Assembly: GCA_018697195.1 (NCBI GenBank) | Contig: CM031866.1 | Coordinates: 5,777,418 to 5,841,417, forward strand | DNA length: 64,000 bases | Direction of reading: 5' to 3' | Source of the DNA: Certhia americana | Lineage: Eukaryota > Chordata > Aves > Passeriformes > Certhiidae | Part shown: piece by piece, positions 24,200-36,481 of the stretch | How positions within the stretch are numbered: the first letter of the stretch is position 1 | Layout: each line of letters starts with the position of its first letter | Translations under genes and position numbers: made by a program | Notes under the pieces: model-generated | Database searches by the model: none | The model's input: only the letters and a program-made list of their open reading frames with translations | What the model was told of the DNA's origin: nothing

Positions 24200-24330
24200 A
24201 TCAATATGACTCAAACAGCTTAGTGCTCCAATCAGCTTAATCTCATTAAATGTAATTCAGGCCTCAATAATTGATTAATAATGCATTATAGTTTATGAAT
24301 TATTGACTCCGAGTTATTATAATTGTGCCT
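24200..24330. promoter_or_regulatory. AT-rich dyad with homeodomain-type sites, candidate conserved element
   Basis: Nine-base arms TCAATAATT (24264-24272) and AATTATTGA (24298-24306) flank a 12-bp palindrome ATAATGCATTAT (24278-24289). The surroundings contain TTGATTAATAAT, CCAATCA and several ATTA cores. The clustering resembles developmental enhancers, but conservation was not tested. Confidence 0.25.
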
Positions 24331-26420
24331 GCTCCCCGTGTGGCAGCCAGTGTTGCATGTTAATTATGAAAGTCTCAAAATGTGTTGAATAATTTTTCCA
24401 AACCTGGAGATGACACATCTCCTAGTGAAACAGGGATCAAATTATTTCAACACCTTATTGGAGTCAGCCCATCCCAAAGGAAACTGCACTTCTTAAAGGA
24501 AGCTCTCATGTAATGTTAAAATAAGGCCGTGGAATGACCTGCTTTGATTGGTAATGATCTTTTCAGCAGGCAGAAGGGCTGCCTGTAGCAATTCATCTGG
24601 AGTGCTACCCTGGCATTGTGCTGGCTGAAAGCAGCTCACACCAGCAAGCACATCTGCTCTTCCCTGTTACTGCATGTGATGAGTACACATGCAAACAGCA
24701 CAGCCACTGTGGTGGACCCTCAGGTCACATATGTCTGCCAAATGGGGACCAATCCACCTCCCCAGGACTGTCTGGATGCTGGCTAGTTTCTGTGGAAAGG
24801 TCTGATAGGCTTTTATAAAGACATTTCCACGGTGTTAATGTCATGAAAGAAGAACCATTGCTGCTATTGATAACAATTTCAGGAGAGAAACCAAGAACTG
24901 ATGAAAGCCCCTGCTCCTTGGATGGTCCCCCATCAGATGGGATTTCCACTGAATGGAAACAGAAGATGTTCTCTCTGACAGACTGTTTTTGTAACTTTCT
25001 AGGTACTTAATGTGGACCAAATTACAATCTTATGCAGAAAGGGTCCCACCAGCATTACATTTCCTTCAATTATTCCATTTACAGACCTGTTCTGCTTTTT
25101 CCTTTCATCAGTTCTCTATGTCTTCTCCTTATTTGTGATTATAGTTAAAAGTGAACAGATTTTACTGTGTATAAAAATTGATTGAGATGATTATAGAGCA
25201 CTGGAGAAAGACACCTTTTTCTTTATCCTTGCATCTGCAATAATGAGGTTTGTGTCTTTGTATTCTTTTGATTTGAAGATTTTCTCCTAATTTGCAGGGA
25301 TGCCAGGCAGAGGTGCTGATTTTTCTCTCACTTTGTACTGAACACTTCGTTTTTGGTGACAGGAAGAGTCAGCTGTTGTGAAAACTGTTATCCTGTTTTA
25401 ATGCAGCAGTGAAGAAAGGCTGAATAAAATTGTCATGTGTTCTGCAGTGCTAAATAATTACAGAATTGAGAATATAGATTTTTCCCACTTGAATAGACAG
25501 TTTCTCAAGCTTCTGAAGCCAAAGCAATGCTCTCCAGTTATGCAACATTGATGGTGTGTGCTGAATTTTTTTTCAAGATTGTCTTTCAATTTCAAACATC
25601 TCTTCTACTTCTTTTTTCTGATATCCCAGTCACAACAGCGCTGGCAGCTCCTTGCAAAAAGAGCAGAGAAATTTCTGCAAAACTATGTTCCTGTTTGAGT
25701 ATCCAGCCTGCTGCCATAAAGATGGAAGCTGATTGAGTGGAATATGAAATTTGTGAGACAAACACGTGGTTGTCTGCAGGCTGAGGCCAGTATTTTTCAT
25801 GATGTATCAAATGCTCTTTGAATCCCAGTGTTTGGTGGAGCCAACTCTGCCAGCACAGCTTTGACACTGTGGTCAGCCTTCTGTGAGCTTGGCAAAATAC
25901 ATATTAATATATTGAATTTCAGTAGTTAAGACAGCAGGGAATGCACAGAATGGACAGAAAACACTGAACAAGGAAGCTAAAACTGGGGTTTGAAGCAAAG
26001 ACAATCACAGTGTTTTTAACAAAGAGAGAAAGTAAGTATTAGGGTAATTTCTCATTCTGTCCCACCCCTCTGCCTCATGCAGCATGATGGCAGAATAAGC
26101 ACTTTAAATGAGGTTATTGTAGCATTCTTCATTCAGCTGCCATGTCCTGCATTTTTTTAAATAAAATTCCTTCTGAAATTTGGATATTTTCCTGAGCTGT
26201 TTTTCTTAGGGAAAAGAGCAGGAAATTCTGTAGCACTTTTTTCAACTCTCGATCAGCTGCCTTTTCTTCTTTGATTTATAACAGTCTTATTTCTGCCCCA
26301 TGAGACTTATAAACTTTGCATGTTCTTTCTAGAGAAATTATCTGATTAAAGGCACAATTTTCTGGAACATAAATTATCAATACCTTCTTGATTGGTATGG
26401 ACTTGGGCTAGAACATCAAG

Positions 26421-26476
26421 AGTTGGATTGGATCATCCTTGTGGGTCCCTTCCGACCCAAGATGTCCTATGATTCT
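26421..26476 (+). mobile_element. CR1 LINE fragment, extreme 3' end
   Basis: A short match to the CR1 terminus: GGATTGGATCATCCTTGTGG, GTCCCTTCCGACCCAAGATG, then TCCTATGATTCT. Only about 55 bp survive, and it has no coding content. Confidence 0.8.
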
Positions 26477-28687
26477 CTCAGTAGTGCTTAAGGCTGGTAA
26501 TGCTCCAGACTTCCAGAACATAACAGCCTTTTTCTGATACACTAATGAATTAAACATCTTGAAAATCTACATTAGCATATCTTAGTTATAATTATTTTAT
26601 TTCTTGATTGGTTTTTTAAGTACCTCAGAAGGGTGTTCTCACAGGAGTGTGGTACTACACATATTTTTGCTACCAGGCATTGGAAATTATCAATGAAACT
26701 GAAAATGGTTTGGTTGTATGTATTTCTTATATTGGTTTGGAAATTTATAGGCAACTGCTTGGAATATGCCTGTTTTACAGCCCAGGAGCAGTTCTCATTG
26801 CAGTGGACCTGCAAGCTTCTATAGGAGTGCTAGGTTGCTCAAATTCTTGCCTTAACAGAAGAGCAAAAAATCACCTTCTTTCCCTTAGGCAGAAACAGTT
26901 TGGGAGAAGCCTGCAGGTGTTGTTTCCAATGGCCAATCAAGATATTGAAATACTGCCCAGCAGAGCCCCCAGGCAGCTCTTACTCCCTCAAATGGTGAAC
27001 AAGCATTAAACTGTTACTGGGTTTCCATTATCAACCTCAAATTACGGTGTGGCAAAAAACCCCCAAATCAGCATGTTTCTGTGAGTGGCACGTTTCCCAT
27101 GCCTGGCCATAAATTCTAGTTGTGTACAGTCCTGTGGGGCACGTGCTAAAAGGTCAGTGTGGTGCTGTGTAAGTCAGCCAGAGAAGCATTTGAATTGAGG
27201 TAAATCTTACTTCAGTGTGGCAGAGATGGGCTGTGAGAGGGAGGACATAATTTTAGGGTCAGATTATCACTGGAAATTGAATATTGATAGGAGCAATGTG
27301 CTTATTAAGGTGTGAAGAGTCAATGCTTGTGCCTCAAGGTAAAACCCAAGGTCAGGAAGGGGTTTCTTTGTCTGGTCACAATATTGCCCAGTTGGTCATG
27401 TGTCATATTACAGAGGGTAGTTGTTTTTCACAAGTCAGAAGGTCTGAAGCATCTGCTGATGTGTAAAGTGGGTTGTCTTGAAGGCAGTTGGGTTTAGCCC
27501 TGGATGCCTGTGTTAAAACAGCTGCTCCTGGTCTCTAGTGCTGAAGGTGCAGATGGTGGGGCAGTCGGGGGATCACTCTTGCTCTTTGAATTAAAAGGAC
27601 AGTAAGAAGTTCCTCAGGTTCAAGCCTTCTGTAAGGTAAGAAATTGGCCTTTTGTAGCAGTAGAAATGTGAGTAGTTGATCTCCTTTCTGTTTGGTTGTA
27701 CCTCCTCACTGATAGCTGCTAGGCAAGCTGTGATCAGAGAGATGGGAGCAGGACAGCTGGCAGGTTGGCCTTGTGGAACAGTAATCTGTGGCTGGAACTC
27801 CCAGGGGGTGTAGCACATGTACCAGCTGCTGTCAGACCCACACAACCACTCCTGCCATCTCAGAGAGCAGTTTTGTTTCTGGTTCAATATTTTTTTTCTT
27901 TTCTGTTCCAGAAAAGCTGTGCTGATACACAGATTGAGGTGGATACACATTGCTTTCTGCTGCCTGATGATCTTTTGGGAACAAACTATTTTGGATGGCA
28001 AGATTGGGCAGAATTGGCAAAAAGTGGGGTCTGCCACTCTTCTAGCAAACCATTGCTCATAGTTTGGGAACTCAGCTCAGGGCATTTTGTCAAGTCTTGC
28101 ACAGTTTGTGTTAAAGAACTGCTAGGCTGTGACAGAACCCAGAGTGTGTCCTGCTAACAGGGAACTCTGCTACTCTGAGGTAGATTTTTCATGATCTTGT
28201 GACTCTTGAATTTCTCACTCTAACAATAGACTTCAGCTTGCATAGGCAAACCCTTCCTCAACACCCAGAGCTAACAGACTGTTGGGAAACAGTGTGGGTG
28301 GCGTTACAACTTTCTTGTTACTTTCACCTTTATCCTTCCAAACTGGGAACTTTCTTGGTGCTTTTAAATCTTGGCTGACTGGTTTGGAGAGACTGTCTAC
28401 TGCATCTGACTTGAAAATAGAAAAGTCATTCAGCTGATACCTTGAGGCTTTGAAAACTTTCTGGAAAACAACAATGTAATTTCTGGATTTAATGTTCCAA
28501 GCTATGCATTTTTGTCTGATAAAGGCTGACCTAGCTAGCCATGCATTACAAATGCCTGGAGTTGTTTGGATTGTATGGAGCAGCTTTAGTGCATGTTTGC
28601 CAGAGCTGCAAGTAGATAGTTTGTTCAGCTCCTCTGCCCACATCCTTGCGAAGGGCTCTACACTCTTGTGAAATGTAGCAAACACTG

Positions 28688-28732
28688 TTTCTATGTGCTG
28701 ATTTTAATCAAATGCTATTTCTATGTGCTGAT
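28688..28732. repeat. Two-copy direct repeat, 30-bp period
   Basis: TTTCTATGTGCTGAT occurs at 28688-28702 and again at 28718-28732. The intervening bases are similar but diverged. Confidence 0.85.
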
Positions 28733-30128
28733 CCTAATATTAATCTATCCAAGAGCATTACTGAGGGAGGAGGCATATTTTCAATACATGGTGTGCATTT
28801 GTTTTTCTCCTGGTTTTGTATCTGGAATTCTGAATACCTGCTATTTCTAATTCCCACCTGTAAGTTGATTTTGCTGGGAGGGTCTATGCAGATTTCTGCC
28901 TGACCTGTTTAACAGAGTTTAATTTCTGTAATTGGAGAATAAGATCCATTCCTGTGTGACTGATGCAGCCAATCTTATCCCAGTAAAATAAGCCAGCAAT
29001 ATGTTGAAACTAGTAGTTTGCAGATGCCACAGGCTGATACTACTTGTTGCCTTTAACTGACAGATTCTAGAAACAAGCATTTGTGATTAATGGGCTGCAA
29101 TTACAAGGAAATACTAAAATGAAATGGGACTAAAAATACCCCATAATGATTTTTAAAAGGCCATTCTGTTAATGAGAGGATTTGTCCATCTCTACATCAA
29201 AAAGAAACTTGTTAGCTCTCTGAGCTTGCCCACCTGTTTTTAATGCAGAAATAGAAATTAAAACCAAGCGAGACAGCTGCTCTGCTCAGACTGCAAATGT
29301 GCTGATAAGATCAACGAGTTGATGAGTGACATGGTAGATACAGCAAAGTGCACCAGTGTTACCAGACAGCTAAACTTGGACTACTGTATCATTTCAGGGC
29401 ACTTATTATGTGGCTGTAACACTTGGAAAATTATATCTATCAAATCACCAATGAGCTTAGAACTTAATTTGCTCTATCAATTGCAATTGTCGTGCTACTT
29501 AGCTATGGGGGGGAAAAGAAAGTAATTTTCCTTGCCACTTGGCAATTCTTTTTATAAGCTTTTACTCCTTTGTTTTCCATTTAATTTGTTTAACACAGTC
29601 TTTTGAATATACTTCTGGCTAAGCAAGATTAAATTAAATAGGTCAAAATTTTTATTAAAACATGATGTGGGCAGAGAGTGATGAGTAAATGAAGTCACAA
29701 TGGGGTTGGAGGTATGTCTTGGCCCACAGAAAAGGAAGGGCTGGTGGACAACGTAGAGACTTTCTTGCTTTTAATTTTATTTTTTAAGAAAACCAGAGAG
29801 ACTTACTACAACATTCTATTTTATTTTCTCATTCTTCCCTTATCCCTTTCATATAATTTCTGTTTTTTCCCCTAGTCTGAAAACATGACATGATAGTGAT
29901 GGATAAAGGAATAGCATAGCACACTGCAAATGTATGTGTGCTTGATAACTTTGGGAAGGATGGGTGAGTTCCAAATGAAAAAGACAGCTGATCTTGATAT
30001 AGGACAAATAACATGACTAAGAGAGGGTTCTACTGATTATGTCTAAGTGCACAATTCAATTCATTTTCATAGCTAATGATTATGTAATGGATTATGTAGA
30101 AAATCACTTCTAGGGTGAATATGGATGA

Positions 30129-30245
30129 CACAGATTCTTTGACTGGAGCTTGGGAAACAGCTGTTGAGCTTCCAGCTCTGACCAATTCGTATTTTATCCT
30201 TGGGCAACTTACTTGATTTTTCCGTAAATCCTTAACTTCATAACT
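30129..30245 (+). mobile_element. Probable MIR-type SINE remnant
   Basis: The stretch contains CACAGATTCTTTGACTGGAG, then TTCCAGCTCTGACCAATT, then ATCCTTGGGCAACTTACTTG. This follows the MIR order (CAGACTCTGGAGTC, CCCAGCTCTGCCACTT, GACCTTGGGCAAGTCACTTA) as recalled. MIR elements predate the amniote radiation and survive as rare decayed copies in birds. Confidence 0.5.
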
Positions 30246-33200
30246 TGGCACACACTTGCAGCATGTGATCTTCAGTCTATGAAGTGCTTCATGAGAAGAT
30301 GAGTGAGATGGAATTTATTATCACTGGCATTAGAGTGACTTTGACAAGTCTCCCAGAGGATGTTTAGGTCCCATGGTGAGCACCTAACAGAAGGCTGTAA
30401 CTAGTGATTGAAGTAGAGTTGAAGAAAATACGTAGCTGGATGGGAGGGCAGAAAGTCCTTAAATTCCTTCCTGTCAGGCTGTGCCTGCTGGAAATAAAAA
30501 TACAGAGAGGCTTTTATTGTAAAATTGAGGCTCTAGTGGATAATGCAGCAGAAGCTATCCCTGGCTTAATTTTTTTCCTTTGTGCTTGCTGTGCTGGGGG
30601 AATTTCTGAAAACTTTCTGGGGAAAAAAAAATTATCTTTTTTTTTTTTTATGTGCTTCCTACCCCTGTAGGAATGTGCAAAAGGTCCAGCTAGAGCCAAG
30701 GTCATTCCTTTCCTGTCCTGAGTAGCAGTGGACAGGGCTCTAACAAGATTAGTGTCTCTAGTGTCTTGTCTGCTTTGTCATATCACAGAGTTGCAGGTCA
30801 CCCTCAGAGAACTTGGGAATTATTGTGTGGAGCAGAGAAGTATGTTTAGCAGAGCAGGCATCGAAGGCCGTTTTTAAGTGCATTCCTGTAAATCCTGGCC
30901 TCTGGCAGCCCAAGCTGTTTAGCTCTTTTTTTATGAATCAGGTCATATCGTATCTGCCACAGCTTCCAGATGCCAAGCTCCTTCTGTGACAGTTCTGTCA
31001 GGCGTTTTGAAAGGACACAAAAACAACAGCTAGAGGGTCACCATGAGGCACAACTCAGCTCATGGGAATTGTGCTTCAAAAAGAGCTACTGGCCAGAGGC
31101 TGAAAGAGTAAGCAAGAGACAGATGAAGGGCTCTGGGCATGTCAGTGGCTGTGGTATCCCCAGTATCTCTACTCTCCCCATTTTTAGCCATTGCTAATGA
31201 TGAATGAGCAAAAATGAGGTGCTTATAGTCTCTGTGCTGGCAAAGGTGATGGCCCTGCCAGCTTTGGAGAATGCTTGTCAATAGACTTGAAAGGGTACTT
31301 CTGCTCATCAGTGATGGCTTGCTCCTTAATTTCATACCCTAGATCGTACCCTTTAAATCAGAATACTCCCAGGATCCTCCTTCTAGCTTATCAGATGTCT
31401 CTCCCACCACTTGGGGCACCACTTGCAACACAGACACAATGACCTTGTTTTGCCAGCTTATCAAAATGTAAGGTGAAATTAGGCTCAGCCTGATAAAATT
31501 GCTGTTTGCACAAAGGGTGGTGCTCCCCATGAGGCCATATAACCTGCCTCAACTGTAATTTAATGGGCAGAAATCAAATAAAATATATCAAATTAAAACA
31601 TGCAGGTAATGCATGCAAACCCTAAAGTTAATTTGGATTATAAACAGGCAGTGCGACTGAATGGTTGGTTTCTTCATCCATGAGGGAAGAACTCTAAGTA
31701 ATACAGAGGAAAGAAATAATTCAAGGAGATCTTTTGATTTTGAGAGTTGATGGGAACATTATGTGGTGGGTGAAGGTTATTTTTTGATATAAGGTGTTTT
31801 TCATTAGCTGCATATTCTTGCGGTTAAAAAACATCAGTTAGAAGTCTCTTCATATTTTGAAAACAAGGTAATAACGTAAGAAGCTTTGTTAGATACAGCA
31901 GGAAGATAAACCATCTTTGCAATGCTAGCTATTAGCTTGTCATGACCATGATTTACAGGGATTTTCTTCTATTTAAATAAGTGTTTCTTTTAAAAGCACT
32001 CTGGGTTTACAGAACAGGAGATGAAGTGGCAGTGAACCCTCTGGAATATAATGGTTTTGATATGAATGTTTCTTATGGTATGTTAAGAGAGGAGCCCATG
32101 CTGTGGATAGTACAGGCTATATAGAATGAATGAGCTATACTGGAAGGATTCTGGGGCAAGGTCAGTTGGTAAAGTTCAAAGTTCTGCTGTGGAACTATTG
32201 GGATGAAAGTGCAAGACAGCACTGGGATTGAGGAATCATCACAGTATCAGCTTTGTGAAGTCAGTCTATGTACTACACATCAGAAATTCAAACTGATTAA
32301 GAGCTAGCAATTGTGCTGTTAAATTATTTGCTTAAAAGAATCTTCTGGAGAATGCTTTTTAAATAAATTTAATATCACTTAGGAAACTATGAAGAACTGA
32401 AAGCAGCCCTGTGTGAAAGCTCCCACTTTTGCAGTGATACATGGAGTCCTGAGGAAGGACATCATATGTTGCACTTCTGTCTCTTCTGGGGCTTCCAGGA
32501 TGGTTCTGCAGCCTGACTCCTTTATTCATGAGAGCCTTTTTCTATCTTTTGTAGCAACTTGTGGGGATAAAAGGAACATTTTCCCTCACCCTAGCCTTCC
32601 TACCATCTTATTTCCTCGAACAGACGGCTCTTCCTAACCTGGCACTCTGCTCCCTCCAGTGATTGATGCAGGAAGACATCATCCATTAGACATCATTTTG
32701 CTGGCATCTGAAGGGAAGAACTTATTGACCTGAGACAGGGGCTGTTTAGTGTGTCATTCTACAGACTGTTTGAAATTTCTGCACATTATCTGATTTAAGC
32801 AGTGGCAAATTTTGTTCCACCTAGTTTTGTCAAGTACTCTGGGACTCAGATTATGCTATATGAGCCAGATTCCTCCTTCATCTTTAGGATATCTGAATAG
32901 TAGAACTGCTTGAAAAAAAATATGGTATGAACTTAGCTGGGAACTTCAGAGCTCATCTCTGCTATTTCTCCTGGAAAACTTATGTTCTGCTTATGATCTG
33001 TCACACAACACATCATACAATCTAGGAGATGAAACATGGTGCTTCTTATGTCATGATACAAGGCCAGCATCAGCTTTTCTCTCTTGATGATCTGATTGAA
33101 AGACCTTTTATGTTGACCCCTTATTTGTGTTCTTCTGCTCAGGTATTTGGGGAGTTCATCTAAGACCTTGCCATGAAGACAAGATTCATTATTCAAAATT

Positions 33201-35876
33201 TAGAGACAGTTTTACCTCATTGATCTCTTGTTCGCGGAAAGCAAGAATTTCCTTTGGGATCAGCTCTGGACAGTGCCGTTCCAAGATTTAGGACAGACAT
33301 AGACAGCAATGATATAAAAGTCAATGTAATGATGCCACAAATGAGGTCAGCCTGCAGAAAGTCCTTTACTATGAAGCTGTTGACATAGTGGAGTGTTAGA
33401 AGATTTTTTTTTTTTAGACCTTCTGTTTATTTCCTTTTTCCTCTGAGTTTTTTATATGTAAGAAAACATACAATTTAAAATTCCCATAGTTTGCTTACTC
33501 CAGGAGTAATACAGAATAATATTTTTAAGAAATATTCCTTGCTTAAATGACTCTGGAGCAATGAGTGATAAATATCAAATCAAGTGAAGACCAAAAATTT
33601 AATTTTTACCATCAGAGGCAATCTGTGATGCTTTTCATCTTAACAAAAATTGATATTTTATCACTTTGACAATGAGCGGCTCTGATTGTACTGTCTTTTA
33701 ATATATTTTACTACTTTCAAGCCATTCCCTGAGGAAGACTTCAAGTCATGGAGAGATGGATCTGTGCCATTTAAAAGCACGACACATATTTAAGAATAAA
33801 CATTACTTTATGCTGTAGGTGGTAATAGGTGGGTTTTAAACATGTTCTGCATGAGGAGTAAAGAGCTTTTTCATATAGAGTTTCTCTTCTCTAGAGCAGA
33901 ACAGCTTGAAGTACTACACAGCTTAAACTTGTGTTAAAGTCTTAAACTTGGCTGTTATTCCCAGCAGTTATAGAAACACTGGCAGGTGCTCCATTTCTCA
34001 TGCCCATTTTAGGGCTCACATGCCTCATTTCAGGTTCTAAGTTTATCTCAGAGTGGACAAAAAATTGAGATCTTCATCCAATTTTTTACCATTCCTTTCT
34101 TGCCTGGATTTCCCAGAGGGAGAATTTAGTAAAAATTTGGGTTTCTTAACTGAATCCATTGAAGTTAGCAAAGAAAACAAATTCCTCTTGGGTTCTTTCT
34201 GTCCCCAGCCACTGCAAGATTGTTGTGTACAAAATGACTTCTTGTGCTCTGGGCAATGTGGTTTTAATGTTAGCTTCCACCTCTCCACAGGGGAGACTTT
34301 TTAGTGTAACTCACTGATATTCAGTCTAAATGTTCCTTTGTGGAGTTTCGTCCCATTAACCCCAGATTCACCCTGGTTAGCAACTCTGAGCAATTCCTCT
34401 TGCACTGAGCCTGCTCTGGAGCAATGGCAGTGAAGAGATCAGGGTGTTGCACTGGGGGTAAAGGCTGTGTCCCCCACAGGCAGGAGATGGGGATTGAGGA
34501 ATTACTCACTGTGTGTGAAAGCCATTTATTCCTGGAGTGTGTTCTAGGGGCATCCCCTCTGCCAGCAGCTTCTGCTCCAGACTGTCCATCTGCTGCCCTC
34601 AAATTCCACACAGAAGCTATTAGTGCCATCCACAGAGCAGGGGACATGGCCAGAGGGCAGCTCATGCCTCAGAGTTCACAGCTCAGTGATGCTCTGCCCT
34701 GTAGGTGCAAAGGCAGCTTGATCCCTGTAGGGATCAGATACTCAGAAGCCTCTCTGGCAGGGGATCTAACCAGAAAGTGCAGTTGTTGCTCTTAGAGTGT
34801 TGAAATGTGCCTTGCAAATGGGAAAGATGAGCTGTGAGTGAGCAGCGGGTATGTACAATGAAATGTAAAAGCAAGGGGTGAAAATATTCCTGGTTTGGAG
34901 CTGAAGCCTTATTAAAGTCCTGTCTGTCCTATTGGGGCAAATTCTTTCTAAAATATCGTATGTCACCAAAATCCCATTAAACTGTCACATAAATTATCAG
35001 GGTTTCCTTTTTCCATCACTGTGGATTACCCAGGGAGATATTTTTATGACAATGGAAGCTTTTTCAGTCTGTTCCTCCTGCCTGATTTCATTTCAGATGA
35101 AATCCTTCTCTCAGAAAAGAGCCCATGGATTTTATAGCTCTATGGATCCTCTGCACTCTGCCTGTTACAGCAGCTGTCCTTCAGGTCTCTGTGTAATCAT
35201 CTCCTGCCTGTACCTTCTTTTAGGCATGGGACAGTTTAGGGCAATGTTCTAGTTCTTCTCTCAGTTCAGCTTTTTTGTCTTTGTACAAAAAACTCAGAAG
35301 GTGGAAGTCACATATTATGCCTAACTTGAAAATACTGCTTTTACTACTTGCCAGGTCTCAAAAGACTTGCATCTCTGCAAGAAAGTCTACATTTCTCCCA
35401 TGCTGACTGAAAAACACATGGATTGATGGCCTGGCCATGGCAGTCAAAATACTTGAGTATCAGAAATTGCCTGCTGCCACAGAACAAATTAAAGTCATAA
35501 TGTGTGTGTTATAGAAGCAGGGGATGATAGATACTTGCCTGCCTTCTGACAGATAATCTGGAGCTCCCTGCATCAGCTACCTAGATCATGTGTTGGAGCT
35601 GATGTTAGTGGTTGCTCACACCTTTCAAGGGATACATAAGTAGGAGCTGAAAAATGGTAATCTTAAGGGTAATAAAGAGGCTTTGGAAGATCATTACTAA
35701 TGAGAGAAATCCCAGAAATGATATTACTCCAATTTTGAAGTGGCAGGACTGTCACTAAATGAGCAGGTAAGACAGAATTTTCCATAAATAATTCTGTTCT
35801 GTACATGGGAAGAAGCCCTAATGATGTCAAAACATAATGATGAAACATTTCTGAAATATTTTATTAAATATTTCTG

Positions 35877-35900
35877 ATTAGCCACTAATTAGTGGCTAAT
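35877..35900. repeat. Perfect 24-bp palindrome
   Basis: The 12-base arm ATTAGCCACTAA is followed directly by its exact reverse complement, centred on a TAATTA core. The flanking G at 35876 and G at 35901 end the symmetry. Confidence 0.95.
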
Positions 35901-36222
35901 GGTTAACATGACTTAAAATGGCTAACGTTAAGCATTGTAACAAGTAGAACATCTTGCATCAAACAGATCACAGGAGTGGCAGAGCTGCCTTGTGGACTGG
36001 AATAGTAATTCCAGCAGCCCTCAGAACAGAGAGGAATAAGTTCCAGAGGAATAAGGGGAATTATGGCCCAAGTTTCTAAAGGAGCTGTCATGACTTATGT
36101 GGCTATAGGCCTCTGCTGGCACTGTTTTGGGTAATGTAGTGGCAATTCTTGGCACAGGACTTTATGAACAAGGGCTCATCAGAAGGGAGAGCCAACATTC
36201 AGGTACAGCAGTGAGGGCAGTC

Positions 36223-36238
36223 AGGTCACCACAGGTCA
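36223..36238 (+). promoter_or_regulatory. AGGTCA direct repeat spaced by 4 (DR4)
   Basis: AGGTCA at 36223-36228, spacer CCAC, AGGTCA at 36233-36238. This is the exact consensus for RXR heterodimers with thyroid hormone receptor or LXR. One such match can occur by chance in a long intron, and binding is not shown. Confidence 0.3.
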
Positions 36239-36464
36239 GCTTAGCTGACAGTAACTTATGTTTCTTTTTATGCAGCCTAGTCCCAGTGGACAGTGAGGAC
36301 AGGTGATTGCAATCTTTTTATATCAGCCTTTTGCAATTTAAAGGTTATTTCTCCTTCTTCTCTGTTCATCTTTTCTTTCTATGTCTGAAACCCGTTTTCT
36401 CCAATTTTTCAGTCTAAGACTTCTGAACATTTCATGGTTTTCAATGACCTCTTCAGTTTTTATC

Positions 36465-36481
36465 TTTTTTTTTTTTTTTTT
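36465..36481. repeat. Poly(T) tract, 17 T
   Basis: An uninterrupted run of 17 T followed by AAACC. No adjoining retroelement is recognised. Confidence 0.9.

Noticed and set aside
34321..34795. Overlapping open frames of 115 and 124 codons on opposite strands
   Set aside because: No known motif in either translation, and no splice or promoter context. Treated as chance openness.
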